Virus record (IMG/VR): IMGVR_UViG_3300042484_002329
Span: 1-31,489 of that record
Length of the DNA: 31,489 nt
Reading direction: 5' to 3' (one strand)
From: a virus
In this document: piece after piece, positions 16,317 to 24,302 of the stretch
Layout: every line of letters starts with the position of its first letter
Numbering within the stretch: position 1 is the first letter of the stretch
Notes under the pieces: model-generated
What the model was told of the DNA's origin: nothing
Databases searched by the model: none
The model's input: only the letters and a program-made list of their open reading frames with translations
Made by a program: the position numbers and the translations under genes

Positions 16317-17282
16317 ATGAAAAACAAAAAGGTTTTAATAACAGGTGCCAATGGTTTAGTTGGTAACTATATGGTTCAAAAATGTATAGATAGAGGTGCG
16401 TTTGTAACCGCAGTCGATATAAACATTCCACAAAATCAAATTGAAAAATTTAAAGATGAAAATTATCAATTCATTAATGCAGATTTACGCGAATTCAAAA
16501 ATTGTAAAAAAGTAGTTGAGGGACAGGATATTATATTTCATATAGCAGGAGTAAAGGGTTCACCAAAACGAGCAGCAGAACAACCGGCGGATTACTTCGT
16601 TCCAATGTTACAATTTAATACAAATATGATGGAAGCTTCTCGTTTAGAAGGAGTTGAGTGGTATGTGTATACATCTACCGTTGGAGTATATCAACCGGCA
16701 GAAGTATTTTATGAAGATGATGTGTGGAAAACATTCCCATCAGAAAAAGATAAATACGCAGGTTGGGCAAAACGTTTAGGAGAATTACAAGCAGAAGTAT
16801 ATTCAGTATCGTATGATTGGAATAAAGTATCCATAGTTAGACCTGCAAACATCTACGGTAGACATGATAATTTCGGTCCAGAATCAACTGTCATAGCATC
16901 CCTAATCAAACGATTATTTGGCGAAAAAGAACATCCATTAGTATGTTGGGGAGATGGTTCACCGATTAGAGATTTTATTTACGCGGGAGATATAGCAGAT
17001 GGTATAATTCAAGCATATGAGGGAAAAATTACACAACCTATAAATTTAGGAAGTGGTACTGGTGTTACTATAAAAGAACTTGCAGAAACTCTTGTTGAAA
17101 TATACGAAGAAATGTATGGTAAAAGGGTTGAAATAAACTGGGACCCAACTAAACCAAACGGAGATGAAAAGCGATTGATGAGTACTGAAAGGGCAGAATC
17201 ATATGGTATTAAACAAAAAGTATCATTAAAAGCCGGATTGAGGGAAACTATTGATTATTACTTAAACGAATATAAAAAATAA
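16317..17282 (+). CDS. GDP-L-fucose synthase-like NAD-dependent epimerase/reductase
   Basis: A 321-aa extended SDR. ITGANGLVG (8-16) binds NAD(P) and YTSTVGVY (118-125) gives the catalytic Ser/Thr region. The C-terminal half strongly recalls GDP-fucose synthase: RPANIYGRHDNFGPESTVI (175-193), VCWGDGSPIRDFIYAGDIAD (209-228), INLGSGTGVTI (242-252) and WDPTKPNGDEKRLMS (275-289, the D-x-x-K-P-x-G-x-x-x-K substrate-binding element). The catalytic Tyr-Lys pair is irregular: KYAGWAK has Y147 five, not four, residues before K152. Likely makes a 6-deoxy sugar nucleotide; no GDP-mannose 4,6-dehydratase is in the window. First gene of a unit of five with a promoter-like repeat upstream. Confidence 0.75.
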   Translation: MKNKKVLITGANGLVGNYMVQKCIDRGAFVTAVDINIPQNQIEKFKDENYQFINADLREFKNCKKVVEGQDIIFHIAGVKGSPKRAAEQPADYFVPMLQFNTNMMEASRLEGVEWYVYTSTVGVYQPAEVFYEDDVWKTFPSEKDKYAGWAKRLGELQAEVYSVSYDWNKVSIVRPANIYGRHDNFGPESTVIASLIKRLFGEKEHPLVCWGDGSPIRDFIYAGDIADGIIQAYEGKITQPINLGSGTGVTIKELAETLVEIYEEMYGKRVEINWDPTKPNGDEKRLMSTERAESYGIKQKVSLKAGLRETIDYYLNEYKK

Positions 17283-17286
17283 AATT

Positions 17287-18279
17287 ATGAAAAAAACAGA
17301 TAAAATATTAGTTACGGGTGCGAGTGGATTTATTGGTTCGCGATTACTTAAAAGTCTATGGGAAGCCGGTTATACAAATTTAAGGGCAACCTCACATAGT
17401 AGAAAATTGAGAAAAGATTTTGAAGGGATCGAGAATGTTGAATTTATACAAGGAAATTTAAGAAATTCGGATTTTTGTAAAACCGTATCAAGAGAAATTG
17501 ATGTGATATTTCATTGTGCAGCAAATACATCAAATGCTTTAGATACAAAGTTTAATCCTCTATTACACGTAACTCCAAATATCGAAATGAATGTAAATTT
17601 AATGGAACAGAGTTGGATAAACAAAGTTAGTAAATTTATTTTTATATCATCGAATACAACTTATCCAGATATGGGTGATATACCATGTACGGAAGATATG
17701 GAAATACAAACTCCAAATATTGTACCAGTATATAAAGCAGTTGGTTGGATGAAACGGTATTGTGAAACTCTTTGTGATTTCTTTTCAAATCAAATTCATG
17801 ACCCAATGCAATGTATAGTTATTAGACCATCAAATGCATTTGGTCCAAATGATAAATTCGATTATGAAAAGTGTCATGTTACTCCAGCGAATATTCGTAA
17901 AGTTGCTGACAATTTAAATCCAATACCAGTATGGGGTGATGGAACTGAAGTTAGAGATGTGATTCACGTAGATGATATGGTTAGTGGATTTATTTGTGTA
18001 GCAGAGAACGTGCATAAATATGATATATATAATGTATCGTATGGAGAAGGTTATACTGTAAATGAAGTTTTAGATGTAATTAAAGATATTGAAAACAACA
18101 ATAATCCAATTGAGTATGTAAATAATAAAGCCCCTATGATACCGGTTAGATTACTCGACAACACTAAATTAAAAGCATTGGGTTGGAAACCTAAATACGA
18201 TTTACATAGTGGTTTAAGTGATGCACTAAGATGGTACAAGGAAAATAAAACCCAATTTAATCCAAAGTCAAAACCATAA
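17287..18279 (+). CDS. NAD-dependent sugar epimerase, GDP-fucose synthase-like SDR
   Basis: A 330-aa extended SDR following the previous one after 4 bases. VTGASGFIG (9-17) is the NAD-binding loop, FIFISSNTTYP (117-127) the Ser region, and VIRPSNAFGPNDKFDYEKCH (178-197) followed by VWGDGTEVRDVIHVDDM (215-231) matches the GDP-fucose synthase/epimerase type. The Tyr-x3-Lys motif is not intact: in VYKAVGWMKRY the lysine of the G-W-x-K-R block (K156) is preceded four residues earlier by Val, and the nearest Tyr (Y149) is seven away. It may use another residue, or act as a partner of the first SDR. The C-terminus overlaps the E1-beta-like gene by one base (TAATG). Confidence 0.75.
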   Translation: MKKTDKILVTGASGFIGSRLLKSLWEAGYTNLRATSHSRKLRKDFEGIENVEFIQGNLRNSDFCKTVSREIDVIFHCAANTSNALDTKFNPLLHVTPNIEMNVNLMEQSWINKVSKFIFISSNTTYPDMGDIPCTEDMEIQTPNIVPVYKAVGWMKRYCETLCDFFSNQIHDPMQCIVIRPSNAFGPNDKFDYEKCHVTPANIRKVADNLNPIPVWGDGTEVRDVIHVDDMVSGFICVAENVHKYDIYNVSYGEGYTVNEVLDVIKDIENNNNPIEYVNNKAPMIPVRLLDNTKLKALGWKPKYDLHSGLSDALRWYKENKTQFNPKSKP

Positions 18280-18830
18280 TGAGTACACCAAAATATACTA
18301 CATATGTTGATGCATTGACCGCCGCTATGAAAACCATCATGAGTGATGAAAATACTATATTCATAGGTCAGCAAATTGTTTATTATGGAAACCCAATGTC
18401 AAAAACTATTGAAGGATTACCTATTGAAAAAATGATAGAAGTTCCTGTAATGGAAGAAGTCCAAATGGGAATAAGTTTAGGTTTGGCAATGAACGGTCAT
18501 AAAGTAGTTTCATTTTATCCTCGCTGGGATTTTATATTATGTGCAAGTAATCAACTGATAAATCATTTAGATAAAATCAAAAAAATGTCAAATGGTCAAT
18601 GGAATCCACATATATTAATACGTGTTGGTAAGGGTTCGGATAAACCATTAGACCCCGGCCACCAACATAAAGGAAACTATATCGAACAATTCCGCTCAAT
18701 GTCATCTGAAATACAATATTACGATTTAAAAACTTCAAAAGATATTGAATCCGCATATACTTATGCTAATACTAACGTGGGAATACATATTTTAGCAGAA
18801 TATCCGGAGTTGTACTATGAAAATAATTAG
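18279..18830 (+). CDS. Thiamine-diphosphate enzyme, E1-beta-like (Pyr-domain) subunit
   Basis: A 183-aa protein equal to the N-terminal pyrimidine-binding domain of the 2-oxoacid dehydrogenase E1 beta chain. YVDALTAAMKTIMSDENTIF (9-28) matches the family opening (A-L-x-x-A-M-x-x-x-M-x-x-D), and VPVMEEVQMGISLGLAMNG (55-73) carries the Glu (E59) that activates the thiamine ring. FYPRWDFILCASNQLINH (79-96) and a Gly/His-rich DPGHQHKGN (125-133) correspond to the F-x-x-F-x-x-x-A-x-x-Q-I-x-N and A-Q-H-S-Q regions. The C-terminal half of a normal E1-beta (about 325 aa) is absent. Partner of the E1-alpha-like gene at 11845. Overlaps the next gene by 14 bases. Confidence 0.74.
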   Translation: MSTPKYTTYVDALTAAMKTIMSDENTIFIGQQIVYYGNPMSKTIEGLPIEKMIEVPVMEEVQMGISLGLAMNGHKVVSFYPRWDFILCASNQLINHLDKIKKMSNGQWNPHILIRVGKGSDKPLDPGHQHKGNYIEQFRSMSSEIQYYDLKTSKDIESAYTYANTNVGIHILAEYPELYYENN

Positions 18831-20265
18831 GGTTTTTGATTTTTTTGGTCCAAATGGATTTATACCCAATGGAATTAATTATAATTATACCAGCGATTTA
18901 TGGGATAATGATTTCGTAATTGATGGCAATTATATAGATACTTTTGCAAAAAAGTATTTACAAATTTCAGTATATGATTGTAATTTAAACATAGGACAAT
19001 TATCTATACAAGATGTCCATATTCATGATATAAGACAAAATTTAGAAACAAATACAGTTGGTAATCCGGAAGATTTATATTATTATACTATAACTCCATT
19101 TGGAAATGTATTAGTTGCAACCGGTCAGGATTTTACATATCATCAAAATAAACACGTATTTGATTTTATATCAGAACGGGCAAAACTATATCTCAAATCA
19201 AAAAATTTTTATTTAATATTTGATTATAGCAGTGAGGGTGATATTAAGCCAGAAATTTATTACAACATACATCAGGCATGTGAACGTAATGAAATATGTC
19301 CATCAAAGGTCATAATAATAACGGCTGCTACAAATACAACCCAATTATATGAGGATTACTATGTTAAGGAAATTAACCCACCAAAAAAATTAATAACAAC
19401 TTCGTATGTCTGGCCATTATATGCAAAGGGTAAAGAAACTGAAAATTTGGTAAGGGGTGATACTAATTTATCGTTTAATGGTGTTACTAATAAAAATTCA
19501 TTAACAAAGGTAAGAGAATTTCCTACTCTAAAAAATAGAGAAAAAAAATGTTTAATGTTAAATCGCAGATTACGTCCTCATCGTTTGATTATTTTATCAC
19601 TATTACATTATGATAAACTTTTAGATGATATATCCGCATCGTTTGATATGGATTTAATTTATACCGCAGATGCCGGATTGGATTTAGTATCGGGTGGTGG
19701 GTATAATAACGAACCCTATTTAAAAGATGTGGCCACTCGTGCTAAAATGAGTACTGGTTATCATGGATTAAATAAACTTAAAAAGAAAACGGTTGATTAT
19801 GATGATATAAATTCAGTATGGGGATTTGCGTTTGAGAGTAAAGAAATTTATGAAAAAACTTATTTTAGTATAGTTGCGGAAACCTTATTTTATGAAGTGG
19901 GAAATTATATATCAGAAAAAACATTTAAACCAATTGCTCACCTACATCCATTTGTTATAGTTGGTCGACCTCATACTTTAAAAAAATTACAACAATTGGG
20001 ATTTAAAACATTTTCAGATTTTTGGGATGAAAGTTATGACACAATTGAGGACAACAGTGATAGAATGGTTGCAGTATATTCAGTCATAAAAAAACTAATC
20101 CAATTGAACAATTCAGGGTGGGATACTATAATGGAAAAACTATTTTATGTATTAGAATATAATAGAAATCATTTAATGAAATTTACTGATACTAATATAT
20201 CAAATACTTATATGAAAAATTTAACTAAAATTGTAAACAATAATGCAGATATTGATTTAATATGA
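18817..20265 (+). CDS. Putative glycosyltransferase, GT10-like C-terminus (paralogue 3 of 3)
   Basis: A 482-aa member of the family found at 8886 and 12468. Shared blocks: KKCLMLNRRLRPHRLII (243-259), YFSIVAETLFYEVGNYISEK (349-368) continuing as TFKPIAHLHPFVIVG, and LGFKTFSDFWDESYDTIED (394-412). The last block is nearly identical to paralogue 1, while the N-terminal half is not visibly related, consistent with swapped acceptor domains on a constant donor domain. Start overlaps the E1-beta-like gene by 14 bases; end forms an ATGA junction with the 42-aa gene. It is the last sugar-related gene of the island. Confidence 0.58.
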   Translation: MKIIRVFDFFGPNGFIPNGINYNYTSDLWDNDFVIDGNYIDTFAKKYLQISVYDCNLNIGQLSIQDVHIHDIRQNLETNTVGNPEDLYYYTITPFGNVLVATGQDFTYHQNKHVFDFISERAKLYLKSKNFYLIFDYSSEGDIKPEIYYNIHQACERNEICPSKVIIITAATNTTQLYEDYYVKEINPPKKLITTSYVWPLYAKGKETENLVRGDTNLSFNGVTNKNSLTKVREFPTLKNREKKCLMLNRRLRPHRLIILSLLHYDKLLDDISASFDMDLIYTADAGLDLVSGGGYNNEPYLKDVATRAKMSTGYHGLNKLKKKTVDYDDINSVWGFAFESKEIYEKTYFSIVAETLFYEVGNYISEKTFKPIAHLHPFVIVGRPHTLKKLQQLGFKTFSDFWDESYDTIEDNSDRMVAVYSVIKKLIQLNNSGWDTIMEKLFYVLEYNRNHLMKFTDTNISNTYMKNLTKIVNNNADIDLI

Positions 20266-20390
20266 ATATAATAACCCAAATAATTGAGTTTTTTAAGAAA
20301 AAACAAAATAAAAAGAAACAAGCAGAATTATATAAAAAGAAGTTAGAGGAACTTCGAAAAAGAGACCCGTTTGTCTATAAAAATCACTAA
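20262..20390 (+). CDS. Small basic protein, 42 aa
   Basis: An ORF starting in the ATGA junction with the preceding gene and ending in TAA at 20388-20390. The product has a hydrophobic N-terminal helix turn (MNIITQIIEFF), a very Lys-rich helical middle and the end RKRDPFVYKNH. I have a weak recollection of short phage proteins ending in a similar D-P-F-x-Y sequence, but I cannot name a family. The tight coupling, a full open frame and the strongly biased composition argue for a real gene; function unknown. Without it the space to the next promoter-like element would be otherwise empty. Confidence 0.55.
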   Translation: MNIITQIIEFFKKKQNKKKQAELYKKKLEELRKRDPFVYKNH

Positions 20391-20404
20391 ATATTAACTA
20401 ATTC

Positions 20405-20416
20405 ATATTTATATAC
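20405..20416 (+). promoter_or_regulatory. Putative phage promoter element
   Basis: ATATTTATATAC in the 33-base gap after the 42-aa gene, ending 7 bases before the ATG at 20424 and 16 bases before a second in-frame ATG at 20433. The second ATG would fit the usual spacing better. Confidence 0.5.
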
Positions 20417-20423
20417 TAACAGT

Positions 20424-21236
20424 ATGCGAAAAATGAATGAATTAAGTAAATATCTCACAGAACAAATATTATTAGAAGAAACTACTGAATTAACCAATTT
20501 TGTAGTTGTTTATTCCGGTCGCTTTCAACCATTTCACAAAGGTCATTATGCTACTTATCAAAATCTTGTAAAAAAGTTTGGCAGGGATAGGGTGTATATT
20601 GGTACATCAAATAAAACCGATAATCAAAAATCCCCATTTAATTTCAAAGAGAAAAAAATAATTATGACAAAGATGTTTGGTATTCCATCAAACAAAATAG
20701 TTGAAATTAAAAATCCATACGCACCAATAGAAATTCTTAAAAAATACGATGAAAATACCACTGGATATATAACCGTTGTAGGTGAAAAAGATGCAAGTAG
20801 ATTGGGTGGTAAGTATTTTGAAAAATATACAGGTAAAATAGAACAAGGATATAAGGATAAAGGATATGTTTATATATCACCTGCACAATCAAACGCAGTA
20901 TCTGGTACAGATGTGAGAAATTGGTTAAGTAGAGGTGATGAGACCGAATTAAAGGCCGGATTTTTAAAAGCATATCCAAAGTTTGATGAAAAGATATTTA
21001 AGTTGATTACATTAAAACTTTCTAAACTAAATGAAAACATGCCGGGAGGAGTTGGTATTGGGTTATCATTTCCAAATGGTACAATTAACGGTGCACCAAA
21101 ACCCGAAGATGTTAAAAAGATGCGTAAGAAGTTGGATGCTGAGGATGATGATTTAACGGAAGAAATAAAATTAGATGTGAATATCGGCGATACGGTGTTG
21201 ATGGGTAAATTCAAAAATAAAAAAAACAGTTGTTAA
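20424..21236 (+). CDS. Cytidylyl/adenylyltransferase-like nucleotidyltransferase; 5' part of a probably frameshifted gene
   Basis: The 270-aa frame holds a HIGH-type nucleotidyltransferase domain (CTP_transf_like, as in NMN adenylyltransferases): YSGRFQPFHKGH (30-41) with H38-x-G-H41, and SGTDVR (160-165), the S-x-T-x-x-R phosphate-binding motif. The N-terminus LSKYLTEQILLEE has two Leu-x-Glu sites like T4 head-protein propeptides. The C-terminus stops at GDTVLMGKFKNKK plus three out-of-place residues just after an A8 run (21219-21226). With one A fewer the frame continues as TVVKSIGKDEHG into the ORF at 21262. So this is probably the N-terminal 267 residues of a 1288-residue protein. A start at 20433 (MNELSKYL) is also possible. 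Confidence 0.75.
   Translation: MRKMNELSKYLTEQILLEETTELTNFVVVYSGRFQPFHKGHYATYQNLVKKFGRDRVYIGTSNKTDNQKSPFNFKEKKIIMTKMFGIPSNKIVEIKNPYAPIEILKKYDENTTGYITVVGEKDASRLGGKYFEKYTGKIEQGYKDKGYVYISPAQSNAVSGTDVRNWLSRGDETELKAGFLKAYPKFDEKIFKLITLKLSKLNENMPGGVGIGLSFPNGTINGAPKPEDVKKMRKKLDAEDDDLTEEIKLDVNIGDTVLMGKFKNKKNSC
21219..21226 (+). other. A8 homopolymer at an apparent frameshift
   Basis: Eight consecutive A's at the point where the frame of the nucleotidyltransferase ends and the frame of the next ORF takes over. Skipping one A (a +1 shift) joins GKFKNKK to TVVKSIGKDEHGMPTING, a continuous sequence that looks like a single conserved block. Without the shift translation ends 10 bases after the run. Confidence 0.7.
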
Positions 21237-21261
21237 ATCTATTGGTAAAGATGAACACGGA

Positions 21262-24200
21262 ATGCCAACTATTAATGGTAAAAAAGTAGCAACGTTTAGA
21301 ATTCTACCAAAAGTAAATATTTTTAAAGAAACAAATTTAGCTGAAGAAATTGCTAATGAATATTCACACTTATTAGATTTATATGAAGCATCATCAGAGG
21401 ACGAGAAATACGTACATCTTGGTTATGGTAAATATAAAGAAAAAGGCAAAGAAAAAGACCAAAATGCACCAACATTTGAAAAAGATGATAGTGGAAAATA
21501 TACGCAAATAAAATCAAATAATAATACTACACCGGCCAAGCCAAAAGGTGCAGAAATAAAAGGTGCGGAAATGTTTAAGCATGACCCAAATGTTAAACAA
21601 CCAACAGCCCAACCAAAAAAAGATTGGACAGTTGGTAAAGACGGTTGGGAAATTATAGATGATGACCGTGCAAAAGTAAAGAAAATAAGAAAATATACAG
21701 ATGAAGAACTACAAGGTGAAACTGGAGAGTATTTCAATAATAAAACAACTAAAAAAGTAGCACCAAACGCATTTAAAGATGAATCTGAAATGATTCAAAA
21801 AATGAAAGATGCTAAACCAGTTTTCTTATCATCTGAAGAAATGCAAAATATGGGTAACACCGATGTAGGTGATATTCTTTCTGCAAGTGAAGATGGTGGT
21901 AAAGATGCAATGATAAAGTTGGGTAGAGAAAGGGCATCTAAATATGGTAAAGATTGGGATAGATTAGAGAAAGGTATTGCAAAAGGAAATGCAGTTCCAC
22001 CGCCGATTGCATTAAGAGATGCTAATGGTAAATTACATTTAGTTGCGGGAAACACTCGTTTAATGTCTTTTACTGCAAGTGGTAAAAAACTACCTGTAAA
22101 AGTTATTGATTATGATGGTGAGTTTAATTACGATGATAAAAAAGATTCACAATCAAATGAACCGAAACGTTCTATAACAAAAAATATAGAAAGAAAAATT
22201 AGTGGCTGGGCAGAAAAAGAAAAAGAATTTTTTAAAAAAGGACAAGACCAACCCAATTCAAAAACTCGTAGAACCATTGGTGAAGCTTTAAGAGATAAAG
22301 CAAAAGGGGCTGGAAAGGCAATTGCACATGGATTTAAACATGAAGTACATTTATTTAAAGAAGCGGCAGGGGCAGTTAAAAAATTCTCAACCGGTGAAGA
22401 ATTAAGCGATTCGGATAAAAAGGCATTAAAAGATGTTGCCATAAAGGTAGTAACAACCGCGGTTGGGGCAGCCGCGATGGGTGGTTTGGCCGGAGGGGCA
22501 ATTGCTTTTGCAAAATTAGTGGCCATTGAATTAGTACCCCACGTAGTAATCGAAACTTTGGCAGTAGGTGCCGGTAAAGCTGCAATATTTGCAGATACTA
22601 ATGAGGATGAAAGATTATTGATGGGATTTATGGAAAAAATTACCGAAGGGTTGGAATCTATGGAGATACCAGATGAGGTAATGGAAAAAATTGTAGACAA
22701 ATATAATGAAACCAAATCCGTAAATGAAATCGCAGTATATGCAGGTACATTATCAGGTGGGTTATCACAAAATAAAAAATTAAGTGATTTTGTTAAAAAG
22801 TATAACACTACTATTGATATTGTAAAAGAAAAAATAAAAGAAGGTGCACGAGTTGAGATGGAACATACTGATGATGTTAATATCGCAGTTGAAATAGCAA
22901 AAGACCATTTATGGGAAGATTTGGAATACTATACGAAGTTAGCAAGTATAGAAACTCATGAATCAAGAATACCTCAAAATTTTAACACCGCAGCAAGCGA
23001 TTATCATAGTATAGCACCTATTAAAAATCGAAAATATGATAAGGCAAATTTTCGTACAAAGGATTCCGGCCAACCTGATGTAGAAGACGAAGGTGGTCAA
23101 GAAATTGATGAAGTAGGAATTGGAACAGGACAAAGTGGTATAAGACCCGACTATCCAAAAAATGATAAATTATCTGATAGAATGAAATCCGTATCTAAAG
23201 CAAGAACCCATACGAATTCAGATGAAGAATATCAATACAACCCAGTTTATGAAATGGCTAAATCTGAATTAGATGCGGTTGAACAATATGCAGATAATCA
23301 GTTAAGTCCAGAAGATATTGAATTGGGCAAAGAAACAGACCATTTTTTCCAAAGATTAAATGACCCAAGAAATGGAAAACCAATATCCCCGGCAGAACTA
23401 ACTGGATTTTTCAAAAGATTGGCAAAGAATAAAAAGAAATTTTTAGATTTCATAAAACAATATAACGAATTTGTTGTTAAAGACACTAAATCAAATATAA
23501 ACATTGCGTTTATGAAAGCTGCTAATAAGTTGATAGCAAAAACAGTAATGAGAAAATCTGATTTTAAAACAACTAGTCCGATATTTAAAACGGAAGTAAT
23601 ATCAACGACTAAAAATGAAACATATCGTATAACTTCTAAAAATCATAAAACTGATAGTAAAATAGAACGTGATTTTATACAACATCATAAATCATCATCA
23701 TACGCACCTGATATGGGTTATGATGCAGAGTTAGATACAATAGATTTTGATGATGATAGAAAGAAACTCCCCGGTCATCAAATGGATACAAAAGATGACC
23801 AAAATAAAGGATATGAGCCTGTTAGAGAAGGACTAAAGGATTTACAAAAAGAACTTATATCACTGTATGGTAAGGCTTTTAAGATGATGCCAAAATCTCC
23901 TGCACAAATGAAAGTTAGGGCAGAGATAGATAAACTTAGAAAAGAAATTGATAAGTTAAAGACAGAATCGATAAACGAATCGGCCGTAGATATAGTAAAT
24001 ATATTCATAATGATAGCACAAATGACATTCGTTGGCGTATCGATAAAAACAGCATTAGATGATAAAGGTATAGGTCCAATTGATGCTATAAAAAAATGGT
24101 GGAATGAGATAAAAACTGATAGGGCAATAAAATCAATTTCAAATAAAATAAAAACTGACCCTGATATTATTGAATTTTTAAAATTATCTCCATCACAACA

Positions 24201-24291
24201 AAGAGGTAAGTTTAGAGCATTGGTTGCAAGTAAGTTATCAGGAGATGAATTAGCATATTTGAACAAAATTAACAAAAGTAATTTAAGTTAG
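21262..24291 (+). CDS. Large phage protein with ParB-like domain; 3' part of a probably frameshifted gene
   Basis: The 1009-aa frame is open upstream of its first ATG back to the A8 run, so this Met is unlikely to be the natural start. Regions: YVHLGYGKYKEKGKEKDQNA (50-69), a low-complexity linker, a ParB/sulfiredoxin-like module (about 184-284; VFLSSEEM, PPPIALRDANGKLHLVAGNT, LPVKVID) whose G-N-T-R is close to the G-x-x-R nucleotide-binding turn of ParB, and a Gly/Ala-rich hydrophobic stretch (393-444) that could be one or two membrane helices. A long charged part follows, with a helical C-terminus (KELISLYGKAFKMMPKSPA). I recognise similar mosaic proteins from T4-like phages but no firm function. 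A virion-internal or injected protein is one possibility. Confidence 0.65.
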   Translation: MPTINGKKVATFRILPKVNIFKETNLAEEIANEYSHLLDLYEASSEDEKYVHLGYGKYKEKGKEKDQNAPTFEKDDSGKYTQIKSNNNTTPAKPKGAEIKGAEMFKHDPNVKQPTAQPKKDWTVGKDGWEIIDDDRAKVKKIRKYTDEELQGETGEYFNNKTTKKVAPNAFKDESEMIQKMKDAKPVFLSSEEMQNMGNTDVGDILSASEDGGKDAMIKLGRERASKYGKDWDRLEKGIAKGNAVPPPIALRDANGKLHLVAGNTRLMSFTASGKKLPVKVIDYDGEFNYDDKKDSQSNEPKRSITKNIERKISGWAEKEKEFFKKGQDQPNSKTRRTIGEALRDKAKGAGKAIAHGFKHEVHLFKEAAGAVKKFSTGEELSDSDKKALKDVAIKVVTTAVGAAAMGGLAGGAIAFAKLVAIELVPHVVIETLAVGAGKAAIFADTNEDERLLMGFMEKITEGLESMEIPDEVMEKIVDKYNETKSVNEIAVYAGTLSGGLSQNKKLSDFVKKYNTTIDIVKEKIKEGARVEMEHTDDVNIAVEIAKDHLWEDLEYYTKLASIETHESRIPQNFNTAASDYHSIAPIKNRKYDKANFRTKDSGQPDVEDEGGQEIDEVGIGTGQSGIRPDYPKNDKLSDRMKSVSKARTHTNSDEEYQYNPVYEMAKSELDAVEQYADNQLSPEDIELGKETDHFFQRLNDPRNGKPISPAELTGFFKRLAKNKKKFLDFIKQYNEFVVKDTKSNINIAFMKAANKLIAKTVMRKSDFKTTSPIFKTEVISTTKNETYRITSKNHKTDSKIERDFIQHHKSSSYAPDMGYDAELDTIDFDDDRKKLPGHQMDTKDDQNKGYEPVREGLKDLQKELISLYGKAFKMMPKSPAQMKVRAEIDKLRKEIDKLKTESINESAVDIVNIFIMIAQMTFVGVSIKTALDDKGIGPIDAIKKWWNEIKTDRAIKSISNKIKTDPDIIEFLKLSPSQQRGKFRALVASKLSGDELAYLNKINKSNLS

Positions 24292-24302
24292 GGTAATACG
24301 GA

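Noticed and set aside
22128-22808. Long open frame on the - strand (226 codons) opposite the large ParB-like protein
   Set aside because: It lies fully within a well-supported + strand gene, has a low-complexity Ser/Ala/Pro-rich product typical of an antisense shadow, and has no gene-like spacing or start signal.
23778-24275. Open frame of 165 codons on the - strand near the end of the same gene
   Set aside because: It is antisense to a helical, Lys/Asp-rich coding stretch; the product is a hydrophobic shadow and no neighbour is on the - strand.
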